Source of the DNA: E44-bin89 sp034409565 | Lineage (GTDB): Bacteria; Chloroflexota; Dehalococcoidia; Dehalococcoidales; RBG-16-60-22 | Assembly: GCA_034409565.1 (NCBI GenBank) | Contig: DAOUMS010000022.1 | Coordinates: 124,001-188,000 of the forward strand | Reading direction: 5' to 3' | Length of the DNA stretch: 64,000 nt | Shown here: positions 8,258 through 17,030 of the stretch, in pieces | How the letters are laid out: each line of letters starts with the position of its first letter | Numbering within the stretch: the first letter of the stretch is position 1 | The notes under the pieces: model-generated | Seen by the model: the letters and a program-made list of their open reading frames with translations, nothing else | What the model was told of the DNA's origin: nothing | The model's database searches: none | Position numbers and translations under genes: made by a program

Positions 8258-9778
8258 CTACTCAGTTTTCTTTTTCCTGGCCAGCAAACGGTTGAGGGCA
8301 TTCATATAGGCTTTGGCACTGGCCACTATAATGTCTGTGTCCGCTCCCCGGCCGGTATAGGTAACGCCATCGCTCTCAATCCGGCAAAGCACCTCGCCAA
8401 TGGCGTCAATACCCTCGGTTATTGATTTGATGCTGAACTCGGTAAGCGTGTTGGGTACCTGTACGATTCTATCAATCGCCTTGAAGGCGGCGTCAACCGG
8501 CCCGCTGCCCAGGGCCGCATCAGACAGCGCCTGCCCTTCAGGGCCAATCAGTACTACCGATGCCGTGGGAATGCCACGGTCGCCGCAGGATACCTGAATG
8601 CGATCCAGGTGATATAGCTCGGAAATGGTGCGCTGCTCCTCGGCCACCAGCGACTCGACATCCCGGTCGGTTACTTCCTTTTTCTTATCCGCCAGCTCCT
8701 TGAAAGCGCGAAAGATGCGATTGAAGTCTTCGTCTGACATGCTGTAGCCCAGCTCGGCCAGTCGCTCACGAAGCGCGTGCCGACCGCTCAGCTTGCCCAG
8801 CACCAGGCTGCTCGATGGTATGCCCACGGTTTTAGGATCCATGATTTCAAAGGTGATGGGCATTTTGATGACCCCGTCCTGGTGTATCCCGGACTCATGC
8901 CGGAAAGCGTTGGCGCCGACAATGGCCTTATTCGACTGTACGGAAAAGCCGGTCAGCTCGCTTACCATGCGGCTCGTTTTATAGATTTGCCTGGTATCGA
9001 TATTGGTACTGAGGTTGAAGAGGTCAGTGCGGGTCTTGATGGCCATCACGATTTCTTCAAGTGAAGCGTTGCCCGCCCGCTCCCCGATGCCGTTGATGGT
9101 GCACTCCACCTGCCGGCACCCGTGCCTGACTGCCTCCAAGCTGTTAGCCACCGCCAGGCCGAGGTCATTATGGCAGTGCATACTGACGACCGTTTTTTCG
9201 ATACCGGGCACGTTCTGGAAAATGCCATCGATAAGCCTGCCGAATTCTTCCGGAATGGAATAGCCCACGGTATCCGGTATATTGAGCGTGGTAGCGCCAG
9301 CCTCAATCGCCACCTGAAGTATCTGGTAAAGATAGGCCGGTTCCGTCCGGCTGGCATCCATCGGTGAGAACTCAATGTCATCAGTGTAGCTCTTGGCCCG
9401 GGCTACCATATCCCGAGTCAACTGCAGAATCTCCTCACGGGTCTTCTTCATGCCATGCATGAGGTGGATGTCAGATGATGATACGAACACGTGAATGCGG
9501 GGGTGTGCGGCACCTTTAATCGCTTCCCAGGCGCGGTCGACATCGTCAGGGTGAGCCCTAGCAAGGCCGCAGATGCTACTGCCCCGCACTTCCTGAGCGA
9601 TGAGTTTCACCGATTCAAAGTCGCCCGGGGAACTGATGGGGAAGCCGGCTTCGATGACATCCACGCTGAGCTTCTCAAGCTGCCGGGCGATTTCCAGCTT
9701 TTCGTTAAGGTTCAGGCTACCACCGGCCGCCTGTTCGCCATCGCGCAGCGTGGTGTCAAAGATAATTACTTTGTCCAT
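8258..9778 (-). CDS. leuA: 2-isopropylmalate synthase
   Basis: Condenses acetyl-CoA with 2-oxoisovalerate, the committed step of leucine synthesis. FDTTLRDGEQAAGGSLN at the N-terminus and MHCHNDLGLAVANS hold the metal ligands of the DRE-TIM barrel. The C-terminal 150 residues form the LeuA allosteric dimer domain (VSCGDRGIPTASVVL, DAAFKAIDRI), expected to bind leucine. The length of 506 residues is standard for the bacterial short form. It is followed closely by the mgtC-like gene and preceded by ilvC with a 52-base gap. A homocitrate or citramalate synthase is less likely given leuBCD. Confidence 0.94.
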   Translation of the reverse strand: MDKVIIFDTTLRDGEQAAGGSLNLNEKLEIARQLEKLSVDVIEAGFPISSPGDFESVKLIAQEVRGSSICGLARAHPDDVDRAWEAIKGAAHPRIHVFVSSSDIHLMHGMKKTREEILQLTRDMVARAKSYTDDIEFSPMDASRTEPAYLYQILQVAIEAGATTLNIPDTVGYSIPEEFGRLIDGIFQNVPGIEKTVVSMHCHNDLGLAVANSLEAVRHGCRQVECTINGIGERAGNASLEEIVMAIKTRTDLFNLSTNIDTRQIYKTSRMVSELTGFSVQSNKAIVGANAFRHESGIHQDGVIKMPITFEIMDPKTVGIPSSSLVLGKLSGRHALRERLAELGYSMSDEDFNRIFRAFKELADKKKEVTDRDVESLVAEEQRTISELYHLDRIQVSCGDRGIPTASVVLIGPEGQALSDAALGSGPVDAAFKAIDRIVQVPNTLTEFSIKSITEGIDAIGEVLCRIESDGVTYTGRGADTDIIVASAKAYMNALNRLLARKKKTE

Positions 9779-9830
9779 CTTGCTCCCCCGTTGTCTATTT
9801 GCGTTATTTAATTATCAATAAGATTTCGGC

Positions 9831-10823
9831 TTATTTGGCCAGCCACGGCATCATCTTGCGCAGCTCTGCCCCGACCTTCTCAATCGGGTGCTCCCTGTCC
9901 TTGCGCGTGAGCGCGTTGAATACCGGCAGACCAGCCTTGTTCTCCAGAATCCACTCCCGGGCAAAGGTGCCGTCCTGAATCTCGCCCAGAATCTCCCACA
10001 GGTTTTCTCTTACCCCTTCGTCAATCACCCTTGGCCCTCTGGTTATATCGCCGTACCGGGCGGTATGGCTCACCGAGTTACGCATGAAGTCAATGCCGCC
10101 TTTGTAAATCAGGTCGACAATGAGCTTGAGCTCGTTCAGGCACTCAAAGTAAGCCAGCTCCGGCTGATAGCCAGCCTCCACCAGCGTTTCAAAGGTAGCT
10201 TTGAGGAGAGCCGTCACGCCGCCGCAGAGTATTGCCTGCTCACCAAAGAGGTCGGTCTCGGTTTCCTCAGCGAAGGTTGTTTCCAAGACTCCGGCACGGG
10301 CACAGCCGATGGCCGACGAATACGCCAGTGCCTTTTCTTTGGCCTGTCCGGAAGCATCCTGATAGACTGCTATCAGCGCGGGTACACCCTGCCCCTGGGT
10401 AAAGAACTCGCGGAGCAAATTGCCCGGGCTCTTGGGCGCTATCATCGTTACATCTATGTCCGGCGATGGTACAACCTGGCTGTAGTGGATGGTGAAGCCA
10501 TGAGAGACCATAAGCATATTACCCTTGGTCAGTCCCGGGGCGATATGTTTATTGTAGATTTCCTGGTGCTGGTTATCCGGCGCCAGCAGCATGACGATAT
10601 CAGCCGCTTTGGCGGCCTCAGCTACGGAAGCTACTTTCACTCCATCAGCCTCAGCCCTGGCCTTGCTCTTGCTGCCTTCATGAAGGCCCACAATCACCTC
10701 AAAGCCGCTATCTTTCAGGTTCAGTGACTGACCACGTCCCTGGTTACCATAGCCGATAACAGCAATCATCTTGCCTTTCAGCAGATTCAGATTCGCGTCC
10801 TTGTCATAGTACACCTTAGCCAT
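9831..10823 (-). CDS. ilvC: Ketol-acid reductoisomerase
   Basis: Converts 2-acetolactate or 2-aceto-2-hydroxybutyrate to dihydroxy acids using NAD(P)H and Mg. The Rossmann loop GYGNQGRGQSLNLKDSG is at 24-40 and the knotted helical domain carries ETETDLFGEQAILCGG and ELKLIVDLIYKGGIDFM with the metal-binding acidic residues. The 330-residue length matches class I enzymes. ATG 10823 is preceded by AAAGGAGG at good spacing. It sits between the second acetolactate synthase regulatory subunit and leuA. Confidence 0.96.
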   Translation of the reverse strand: MAKVYYDKDANLNLLKGKMIAVIGYGNQGRGQSLNLKDSGFEVIVGLHEGSKSKARAEADGVKVASVAEAAKAADIVMLLAPDNQHQEIYNKHIAPGLTKGNMLMVSHGFTIHYSQVVPSPDIDVTMIAPKSPGNLLREFFTQGQGVPALIAVYQDASGQAKEKALAYSSAIGCARAGVLETTFAEETETDLFGEQAILCGGVTALLKATFETLVEAGYQPELAYFECLNELKLIVDLIYKGGIDFMRNSVSHTARYGDITRGPRVIDEGVRENLWEILGEIQDGTFAREWILENKAGLPVFNALTRKDREHPIEKVGAELRKMMPWLAK

Positions 10824-10894
10824 GTTTTTTATTTACCTCCTTTAACCTTTCTTAACGCCTATTTAAGCAGCGCCCGTCCCAGTGAGAACTGCAA

Positions 10895-11434
10895 TTATAA
10901 TAATTTATACCCTTCCTTTCTAGTTTTTGACGTTTTCTCTTCAGCGCGCGGCTGGCCGGTACTACCGCGCAGCATAGCAATGCTACCCGTCCTGGCCACT
11001 TCTTTTACCCCGAAGCCGCGCAGCAAATTCAGCAAAGAATCGACCTTGTCTTCATCACCGGTAATCTCGATGGTCAGAGAATCACCGGCTACATCCACAA
11101 TGCTGGCACGGAAAATATCGGCAATCTCAATTATTTCACTGCGGGTGGAGGAGGTTGCCCTTACTTTGATAAGTGCCAGTTCCCGCACCGTAATATTATC
11201 GTCGGTGACATCGGTAATCTTGACCACGTTAACCACCTTGCCCAGTTGCTTTCTTACCTGCTCCAGAATGCTGGCCGTGCCGTTAACCACGATGGTCATG
11301 CGGGATAAGTTGGGCAGTTCACTGTGTCCCACGGCAATGCTTTCAATATTGAAACCCCGCCTTCGAAAAAGACTGGCCATACGGGTCAATACCCCGGGCT
11401 TGTCCTCAACCAGAGCAACTAGTGTGTGCCTCAT
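10895..11434 (-). CDS. ilvN: Acetolactate synthase regulatory subunit, full length
   Basis: Regulatory subunit for valine feedback on IlvB. The N-terminal ACT domain (LVALVEDKPGVLTRMASLFRRRGFNIESIAVG) and the C-terminal ALS_ss domain (ELALIKVRATSSTRSEIIEIADIFRA, then DSLTIEITGDEDKV) are complete. The last 25 residues are a charged tail rich in Lys, Glu and Thr. Its N-terminus is clearly homologous to the ACT-only protein immediately upstream, 50 bases away. Confidence 0.92.
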   Translation of the reverse strand: MRHTLVALVEDKPGVLTRMASLFRRRGFNIESIAVGHSELPNLSRMTIVVNGTASILEQVRKQLGKVVNVVKITDVTDDNITVRELALIKVRATSSTRSEIIEIADIFRASIVDVAGDSLTIEITGDEDKVDSLLNLLRGFGVKEVARTGSIAMLRGSTGQPRAEEKTSKTRKEGYKLL

Positions 11435-11484
11435 TGCCGATAAACGCTATATCTCCGCAGGTATTACCGTGAAGTCTCCTCGCC

Positions 11485-11760
11485 TCACGCCACATCTTCT
11501 GTGGTGATATCCAGGACCTTTACCACGTCAACTATTTTTTCCAGTTGTTTTCGAACCTGACCCAGAATCACCGCCGAGCCGGAAACCACGATGGCAACCC
11601 TGGTCAGGCCAGGCCGCTCACCATCCTCAGTTTCAATGGTTTCCAGCACATTTACGCTGTGAATATTGAAACCACGTCTGCGAAAGACGTTTGACATCCG
11701 GTTCAAGACACCGGGTTTATCCTCTACCAGCGCCAGCAGTATGTGTTTTGTCGGTGCCAT
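11485..11760 (-). CDS. ACT-domain-only acetolactate synthase small subunit
   Basis: A 91-residue protein that is a single ACT domain (LALVEDKPGVLNRMSNVFRRRGFNIHSVNV) closely matching the first domain of the next gene, but without the C-terminal ALS_ss domain. It ends cleanly at a stop and shows no downstream remnant, so it is a short paralogue and not a frameshift. It has an acidic insertion (ETIETEDGERPG) that the longer copy lacks. It could bind an amino acid and modulate IlvB alone or mixed with the full subunit. It lies 19 bases after ilvB. Confidence 0.88.
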   Translation of the reverse strand: MAPTKHILLALVEDKPGVLNRMSNVFRRRGFNIHSVNVLETIETEDGERPGLTRVAIVVSGSAVILGQVRKQLEKIVDVVKVLDITTEDVA

Positions 11761-11779
11761 TTTGCCACCTTTTTCAACC

Positions 11780-13504
11780 TTAGATATTGCTCACTTTCAG
11801 TCTCTTTGAATCGGAAATGGCCTTCATCGGCTGCCTGGGCTCCTCCATAATCTCGGCAACCGTTGCTCCGGGCGGAATCATCGGGTAGACGTTTTCCTCC
11901 GGCTCCACCATAAAATCGATAAGGAAGGGCCCATTGTGCGCCATCGCCTGTTCGATGGCCGGGGCCACTTCTTCCCGGCGCTTAACCCGCAACCCTGACA
12001 TACCGTACCCCTCCGCAATTTTAACGAAGTCAGGGCAGGATATTGGCGTGGCCACGTACCGTCCCTTATAGAACAGCTGTTGCCACTGCCTTACCATCCC
12101 CAGGTAACCGTTATTGATAATGGCTATCTTGACTGGTGCCTGCTCCTGAACGATGGCGCCCAGTTCCTCAATGGTCATCTGAAAACCACCATCGCCATCA
12201 ATACACCAGACCGCAGTATCGGGGCAGCCAATTTGAGCTCCCAGGGCCGCTGGCAGGCCAAAGCCCATGGCGCCAAGGCCTCCGGATGAAATCAGCGTAT
12301 CGGGCTTATCGAACCAGTAATGCTGTGCCGCCCACATCTGGTGCTGCCCGACTCCGGTGACAATTATCGCTTCGCCCTTGGTTATTTCATATATCTGACG
12401 CACCACGTACTGTGGCAGCAGCCCATCTTCATCCCTGATATCGATTGATGGGTGTTCTCTTCGCCATTCATCAAGCTGCTTTACCCAGCTAAGATGGTCA
12501 ACGGGAACAAGCTGTCTGTTCATTGCCTGCAAAACCATCTTGACATCGCCCACGATGGGCACGTCCACGCGAACGTTCTTACCAATCTCCGCCGGGTCAA
12601 TATCGATGTGAATGATATGGGCGTGGGGGGCAAAAGCGCTTATCTTGCCCGTCACCCGGTCATCAAATCTCATGCCGACGGCGAGCAGCACATCAGAATT
12701 CTCAACGGCGTAATTAGCATATACCATGCCGTGCATGCCCACCATGCCATAGCTGAGAGCATGGCTTTCCGGGAAGCAACCTACGCCCAGCAAGGTGGTC
12801 GTCACCGGTATCTGTGCCGTTTCCGCCAGCTCCTTCAGTTCACGGTATGCTTTGGAGACATTGACCCCTCTGCCAGCAATGATAACAGGGCGTTTGGCCT
12901 CATTGAGCATTTTAGCCGCCTTCTTGATTTGCGTGGGATGGCCCTGAAGCGTGGGCTTATAGCCGGGCAAATTCATTTTGTCGGGATAGCTGAATTCAGT
13001 TTGCTCCAGAAATACATCACGTGGTATGTCAATTAATATGGGGCCCGGGCGCCCGGTACGTGCCAGATGGAAGGCCTCTTTGATAATAGTGGCCAGGTGA
13101 TTGACATCCATAACCAGATAGTTATGTTTGGTAATGGGCAACGTTATACCGGTGATATCTGTTTCCTGAAAGGCATCACGGCCGATGAAGTCCCTCCGGA
13201 CCTGGCCGGTGACCGCAATTATCGGTACCGAATCAAGAAAAGCGTTGGCGATGCCGGTAACCAAGTTGGTCGCTCCGGGACCGGAGGTGGCGAAGCATAC
13301 CCCCACTTTTCCCGTCGCCCGCGCATAGCCGTCAGCAGCGTGGGCCGCCCCCTGTTCGTGGCGTACCAGAATATGCCGGAGCTGAGGATACGACGGCAGA
13401 GTATCATAAAGCGGAATAACCGCTCCCCCGGGGAAGCCAAAGATAATATCCACCCCCTCTTTTACCAAGCCTTCGCATAAAATCTGTGCCCCTGTCAGCT
13501 TCAT
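11780..13504 (-). CDS. ilvB: Acetolactate synthase catalytic subunit
   Basis: Thiamine diphosphate and FAD dependent enzyme making 2-acetolactate and 2-aceto-2-hydroxybutyrate. The catalytic Glu lies in RHEQGAAHAADGYARATGK and the ThDP-Mg motif is GDGGFQMTIEELGAIVQEQAPVKIAIINN. The N-terminal pyrimidine domain, central FAD domain and C-terminal diphosphate domain are all present in 574 residues. The AHS-type features GATNLVTGIANAFLDS and KHNYLV are typical of biosynthetic enzymes. ATG 13504 lies 12 bases after ilvD, with GGAGG overlapping the end of that gene. Confidence 0.96.
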   Translation of the reverse strand: MKLTGAQILCEGLVKEGVDIIFGFPGGAVIPLYDTLPSYPQLRHILVRHEQGAAHAADGYARATGKVGVCFATSGPGATNLVTGIANAFLDSVPIIAVTGQVRRDFIGRDAFQETDITGITLPITKHNYLVMDVNHLATIIKEAFHLARTGRPGPILIDIPRDVFLEQTEFSYPDKMNLPGYKPTLQGHPTQIKKAAKMLNEAKRPVIIAGRGVNVSKAYRELKELAETAQIPVTTTLLGVGCFPESHALSYGMVGMHGMVYANYAVENSDVLLAVGMRFDDRVTGKISAFAPHAHIIHIDIDPAEIGKNVRVDVPIVGDVKMVLQAMNRQLVPVDHLSWVKQLDEWRREHPSIDIRDEDGLLPQYVVRQIYEITKGEAIIVTGVGQHQMWAAQHYWFDKPDTLISSGGLGAMGFGLPAALGAQIGCPDTAVWCIDGDGGFQMTIEELGAIVQEQAPVKIAIINNGYLGMVRQWQQLFYKGRYVATPISCPDFVKIAEGYGMSGLRVKRREEVAPAIEQAMAHNGPFLIDFMVEPEENVYPMIPPGATVAEIMEEPRQPMKAISDSKRLKVSNI

Positions 13505-13516
13505 GGCAAGCCTCCT

Positions 13517-15199
13517 CTAGCCTCCGAATACAGCTCCGGTATTCGCCGAGCATACCTTCTCCGCATAATACCTGAGATAACCGGACTTTACCTTCGGTTC
13601 AAACGTCGGCAACTGTGCAATACGGCGCTTAATTTCTTCATCGGTCAGTTCCACTGCCAGTTTATAGTTTGGAATATCGACCAAGATAATGTCGCCGTCC
13701 TGCAAAGCCGCAATCGGGCCCCGACTGGCCGCCTCGGGAGAAACGTGACCGATAGCGGCACCGCGAGAGCCACCAGAATAGCGGCCGTCGGTTAACAGCG
13801 CGACCTTGTTGTCTATGCCCAGACCGCTCAGAAGAGAGGTAGGAGTCAGCATTTCCCTCATTCCGGGGCCGCCCTTTGGCCCTTCGTAGCGGATAACGAT
13901 GACATCGCCCTCTTTTATGGCACCGCCCATAATGGCCTTGGTGGCGGCTTCTTCCGAGTCAAATACCCTGGCCGGTCCACGATGCGACATCATTTCCGGG
14001 GCCACTGCTGACCGCCGCACCACAGCACCTTCCGGTGCGAGATTGCCAAACAGTATGGCCAGCCCACCGGTCGCAGAGAACGCCTTATCAACCGGTCGAA
14101 TTATATTGGTATCCAGAACCTGGCTGCCAGCGATATTCTCAGCCAGTGTGTCGCCGGTCACTGTTTTCAGGTCCAGTTTCAATAGTCCTTTTATTTCTTT
14201 CATCACCGCCGATATGCCGCCGGCACGATCCAGGTCCTCAATATGATATTTGGTTTTACTTTTTATATCTATATATGCCGGCGCTAGCTTGCAGAGACAC
14301 GGCGTCTTCTGGCTTATCTCGTTGACCAGTGACAGCGGGAAGTCAACGCCCGCCTCATGGGCGATGGCCATCAGGTGCAGCACCGAGTTTGTGCTGGCGC
14401 CAAGCGCCATATCGACGGTCAGGGCGTTGTAAATGGATTCCTGGTTGATTAAATCGCGGGGTCTAATGTTCTTCGCCAGCAACTTCATCACCGTACGCCC
14501 GGCGTCCATGGCCAGAACCCGCCGTCTGGCGTCAACTGCCGGTATAGTGCCGTTGCCCGGCAGCCCCATGCCCATAACTTCAGTTAAGCAGTTCATGGTA
14601 TTGGCAGTGAACATGCCGGCACAGCTCCCGCAGCCCGGGCAGGCAACCTGCTCCATCCGTTCCAATTCCGCTTCGCTCGTTTTGCCGCTAAGAACCTCGC
14701 CCACTCCCTCGAAGACCGAGATGAGGTCGACCTTCCTGCCATCACTGCCAAAACGGGTGGCCAGCATGGGACCGCCACTGATGAAGATAGATGGAATATT
14801 CACCCTCACCGCCGCCATGAGCATTCCGGGAATGATTTTGTCACAGTTGGGAATGAAAACGAGGGCATCAAAGGCATGCCCCTCGGCCACCGTCTCCGCA
14901 GAATCGGCAATCAACTCCCGGCTGGGCAGGCTGTATTTCATCCCGGCATGGTTCATAACAATGCCGTCACACACGGCAATGGTATTGACCTCAAAGGGGA
15001 CGCCGCCACCTTCCCTTACTCCTGCCTTCACCGCCTGTGCAATTTCACGCAGATGTATATGCCCGGGAACAATCTCGCTAAAGCTGTTGATAATACCCAC
15101 AAACGGCTTGTCCATTTCCGAGCGATTGCACCCCAGAGCATAAAGCAGAGAGCGGTGCGGCGCTCTTTCTATCCCCTTCTTGACAACGTCACTTTTCAT
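13517..15199 (-). CDS. ilvD: Dihydroxy-acid dehydratase
   Basis: Dehydrates 2,3-dihydroxyisovalerate and its ethyl homologue to the 2-oxo acids. The Fe-S cysteines appear in FIPNCDKIIPGML and ACPGCGSCAGMFTANTMNCL, and the C-terminal GRYSGGSRGAAIGHVSPEA motif is intact. The length of 560 residues is normal. It is the first gene of the operon; upstream are a sigma70-like promoter and a hairpin with a T-run. ATG 15199 has GGGGAACC about 6 bases upstream, a moderate ribosome binding site. Confidence 0.96.
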   Translation of the reverse strand: MKSDVVKKGIERAPHRSLLYALGCNRSEMDKPFVGIINSFSEIVPGHIHLREIAQAVKAGVREGGGVPFEVNTIAVCDGIVMNHAGMKYSLPSRELIADSAETVAEGHAFDALVFIPNCDKIIPGMLMAAVRVNIPSIFISGGPMLATRFGSDGRKVDLISVFEGVGEVLSGKTSEAELERMEQVACPGCGSCAGMFTANTMNCLTEVMGMGLPGNGTIPAVDARRRVLAMDAGRTVMKLLAKNIRPRDLINQESIYNALTVDMALGASTNSVLHLMAIAHEAGVDFPLSLVNEISQKTPCLCKLAPAYIDIKSKTKYHIEDLDRAGGISAVMKEIKGLLKLDLKTVTGDTLAENIAGSQVLDTNIIRPVDKAFSATGGLAILFGNLAPEGAVVRRSAVAPEMMSHRGPARVFDSEEAATKAIMGGAIKEGDVIVIRYEGPKGGPGMREMLTPTSLLSGLGIDNKVALLTDGRYSGGSRGAAIGHVSPEAASRGPIAALQDGDIILVDIPNYKLAVELTDEEIKRRIAQLPTFEPKVKSGYLRYYAEKVCSANTGAVFGG

Positions 15200-15227
15200 G
15201 TCCGGTTCCCCAATCTATTTTGGATTT

Positions 15228-15285
15228 AAAAAAATAAAGGCTACACACGCACGGACCAGATACCCGGGAAAAAATCGCAGTAGCC
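15228..15285 (-). terminator. Possible attenuator hairpin in the ilvD leader
   Basis: Read on the minus strand, GGCTAC (15285-15280) can pair with GTAGCC (15244-15239), and the second arm is followed at once by TTTATTTTTTT (15238-15228). The hairpin starts almost at the predicted 5' end. The loop is long (about 35 bases) and has its own CCCGGG palindrome, so alternative folding is possible. No leader peptide rich in Ile, Leu or Val codons was found and no T-box core is visible. Transcription attenuation is an inference. Confidence 0.35.
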
Positions 15286-15293
15286 CGTACCAC

Positions 15294-15323
15294 AAAATAG
15301 CACAAAATGAATGTGCTTGTCAA
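15294..15323 (-). promoter_or_regulatory. Sigma70-type promoter of the ilv-leu operon
   Basis: On the minus strand TTGACA (15323-15318) and TATTTT (15299-15294) are separated by 18 bases. The predicted start is near 15287, giving a leader of about 88 bases before ilvD. No second good promoter is visible between ilvD and leuB, which supports one long transcript. Confidence 0.6.
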
Positions 15324-15344
15324 ACTCGGTGCACGAGTGGTATC

Positions 15345-16016
15345 TCAGTGTTGCTCGGAACCCAAATCATGAAGGGACTGCAGAACCTGCCGTATCTCCA
15401 GCCAGCTCACCAGTCCCTGCCTCAGCAACTGGGGCGGGCTTACGGTCAGGTCAACAATCGTGGAGAGTCCGCGAGAGGGTATCAGGCCCTGGTCCAGTAT
15501 CAGGGTGACCTGTTCCGCCGCCTCACCGAGCAGACGGAGCACCTCCGGCACAGAGTATGGCGTAGCCTGTCCGCTGATATTGGCGCTCGTCGCCGTAATG
15601 GGCAGGTCGGTGATGACGGCCAAGTCCATTATCACCCTGTTATCCGGGATTCTAATGCCAACCGTATCGCGCCCGCCAACCAGCAGAGACGGAACGCTCT
15701 CCCTCCTGGGCAGCACCAGTGTCAAGGCGCCGGGCAGGAAATTGTGCGCCAGTTGCTCTGCTTCCGGGCTGATGTGAGCATACCTTTCCGCCATTTCCAG
15801 CGAGCTGACTGCCATGTGTATCGGGTTGGCGTAGTCGCGTCCCTTGATATTGAAAACCTTGACGATGGCCCTAGTGTCAAGCGCATTCGTCGCCAGCGCA
15901 TACCCGGTATCCGTCGGGCACACCATCACTGCCCCTTTGCGGATAAGGCGCGCCGCCCGCCTTAATACCTGTTTCGACGGTCTTTTGGGATTGATTTCTT
16001 CGATTTCAGCCCGCAT
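15345..16016 (-). CDS. tsaC: Threonylcarbamoyl-AMP synthase
   Basis: YrdC/Sua5-domain enzyme that makes threonylcarbamoyl-AMP from threonine, bicarbonate and ATP for t6A37 of ANN-decoding tRNAs. Family motifs are GAVMVCPTDTGYALA, the KGRDYANPIHMAV segment, FLPGALTLVL and ITATSANISGQ. It has 223 residues, the YrdC-only form without the extra Sua5 domain. ATG 16016 with GGAGGTG upstream is the start, overlapping the end of tsaD by 11 bases; a longer frame to 16064 is not supported. Last gene of the tsaE-B-D-C cluster. Confidence 0.93.
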   Translation of the reverse strand: MRAEIEEINPKRPSKQVLRRAARLIRKGAVMVCPTDTGYALATNALDTRAIVKVFNIKGRDYANPIHMAVSSLEMAERYAHISPEAEQLAHNFLPGALTLVLPRRESVPSLLVGGRDTVGIRIPDNRVIMDLAVITDLPITATSANISGQATPYSVPEVLRLLGEAAEQVTLILDQGLIPSRGLSTIVDLTVSPPQLLRQGLVSWLEIRQVLQSLHDLGSEQH

Positions 16017-17025
16017 GTTGCACCTCCAGTGGCACATTGGGGATGACATCGAGAGACAGGTCATCGACCTGCCCTCGCATCAGCCGGGCATGGCCGGCCG
16101 CCGCTACCATGGCCGCATTATCCGTGCACAGCGAGAGGTCGGGAAAATAGACCTGTATTCCCTCTCTATTACCGGTATCCGCAAATACTTCTCTCAAGCG
16201 ACGGTTTGCCGAGACGCCGCCGGTGACGCTGATGGCAGATACCTCACGCTGCCTGGCAGCCCGCACCGTCTTGGCCACCAGCACATCCACCACCGCTTCC
16301 TGAAAACTGGCGGCAATGTCTTCCAGGGGCAACGTTTCACCACTGGCCAGCTGGCCTTTGAAAGCGTTGATGATGGCCGTTTTCAGACCGCTGAAGCTGA
16401 AATAATAGGTTTTGGCTTTCAATAACGGCCGGGGAAAATGAAAGGCCTTTTTGTTGCCCCCTGCCCCCAGGCGGTCAATCACCGGGCCTCCAGGAAAGCC
16501 AAGGTCGAGGAACTTGGCAATTTTATCGAAGGCCTCGCCAGCGGCATCATCAACCGTGCTACCAAGCAGCTCATACTGGCAGTAGCCTCTGACGTACACC
16601 AGCATGGTATGACCACCGGAAACCGTCAAACAGACATGGGGCATCGGGATTTCAGGGTTGCTCAGCAGGCTGGCGAAAATATGCCCCTCGATGTGATGTA
16701 CCCCGATGAGTGGCACCTGCAGCGTGTAGCTGAGTGTCTTTGCCGCTGCCACCCCGACCAGAAGCGAGCCGACCAGTCCCTGCTTCGCCGTTACCGCCAC
16801 TGCCTCCACGTCGCGCAGGGTCTTGCCGCCGACATCGAGCGCTTCATTTATAACATAGCCGATAAGCTCGGTATGCCGCCGCGCCGCAATCTCCGGGACC
16901 ACGCCGCCATATTTACGGTGCAGGTCAAGCTGATTGGCGATGATATTGGACAGCACCACTCTGCCATCAGCTACCAGTGCCGCCGATGTTTCATCACAGG
17001 AAGTCTCAATCCCCAGTACCAGCAT
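16006..17025 (-). CDS. tsaD: tRNA threonylcarbamoyltransferase subunit
   Basis: Kae1/TsaD family protein that transfers the threonylcarbamoyl group to A37. It begins LVLGIETSCDETSAALV, carries the metal-binding HHIEGHIFA (His-x3-His) and has the ASMT-fold ATP motifs SGGHTMLVYV and SVTGGVSANRRLRE. The length of 339 residues is typical. It lies 5 bases after tsaB and overlaps tsaC. Confidence 0.96.
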   Translation of the reverse strand: MLVLGIETSCDETSAALVADGRVVLSNIIANQLDLHRKYGGVVPEIAARRHTELIGYVINEALDVGGKTLRDVEAVAVTAKQGLVGSLLVGVAAAKTLSYTLQVPLIGVHHIEGHIFASLLSNPEIPMPHVCLTVSGGHTMLVYVRGYCQYELLGSTVDDAAGEAFDKIAKFLDLGFPGGPVIDRLGAGGNKKAFHFPRPLLKAKTYYFSFSGLKTAIINAFKGQLASGETLPLEDIAASFQEAVVDVLVAKTVRAARQREVSAISVTGGVSANRRLREVFADTGNREGIQVYFPDLSLCTDNAAMVAAAGHARLMRGQVDDLSLDVIPNVPLEVQHAG

Positions 17026-17030
17026 CCCTG

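Noticed and set aside
15180..15965. Long plus-strand frame opposite tsaC and the ilvD leader
   Set aside because: It overlaps a clearly homologous gene on the other strand and shows no protein motif.
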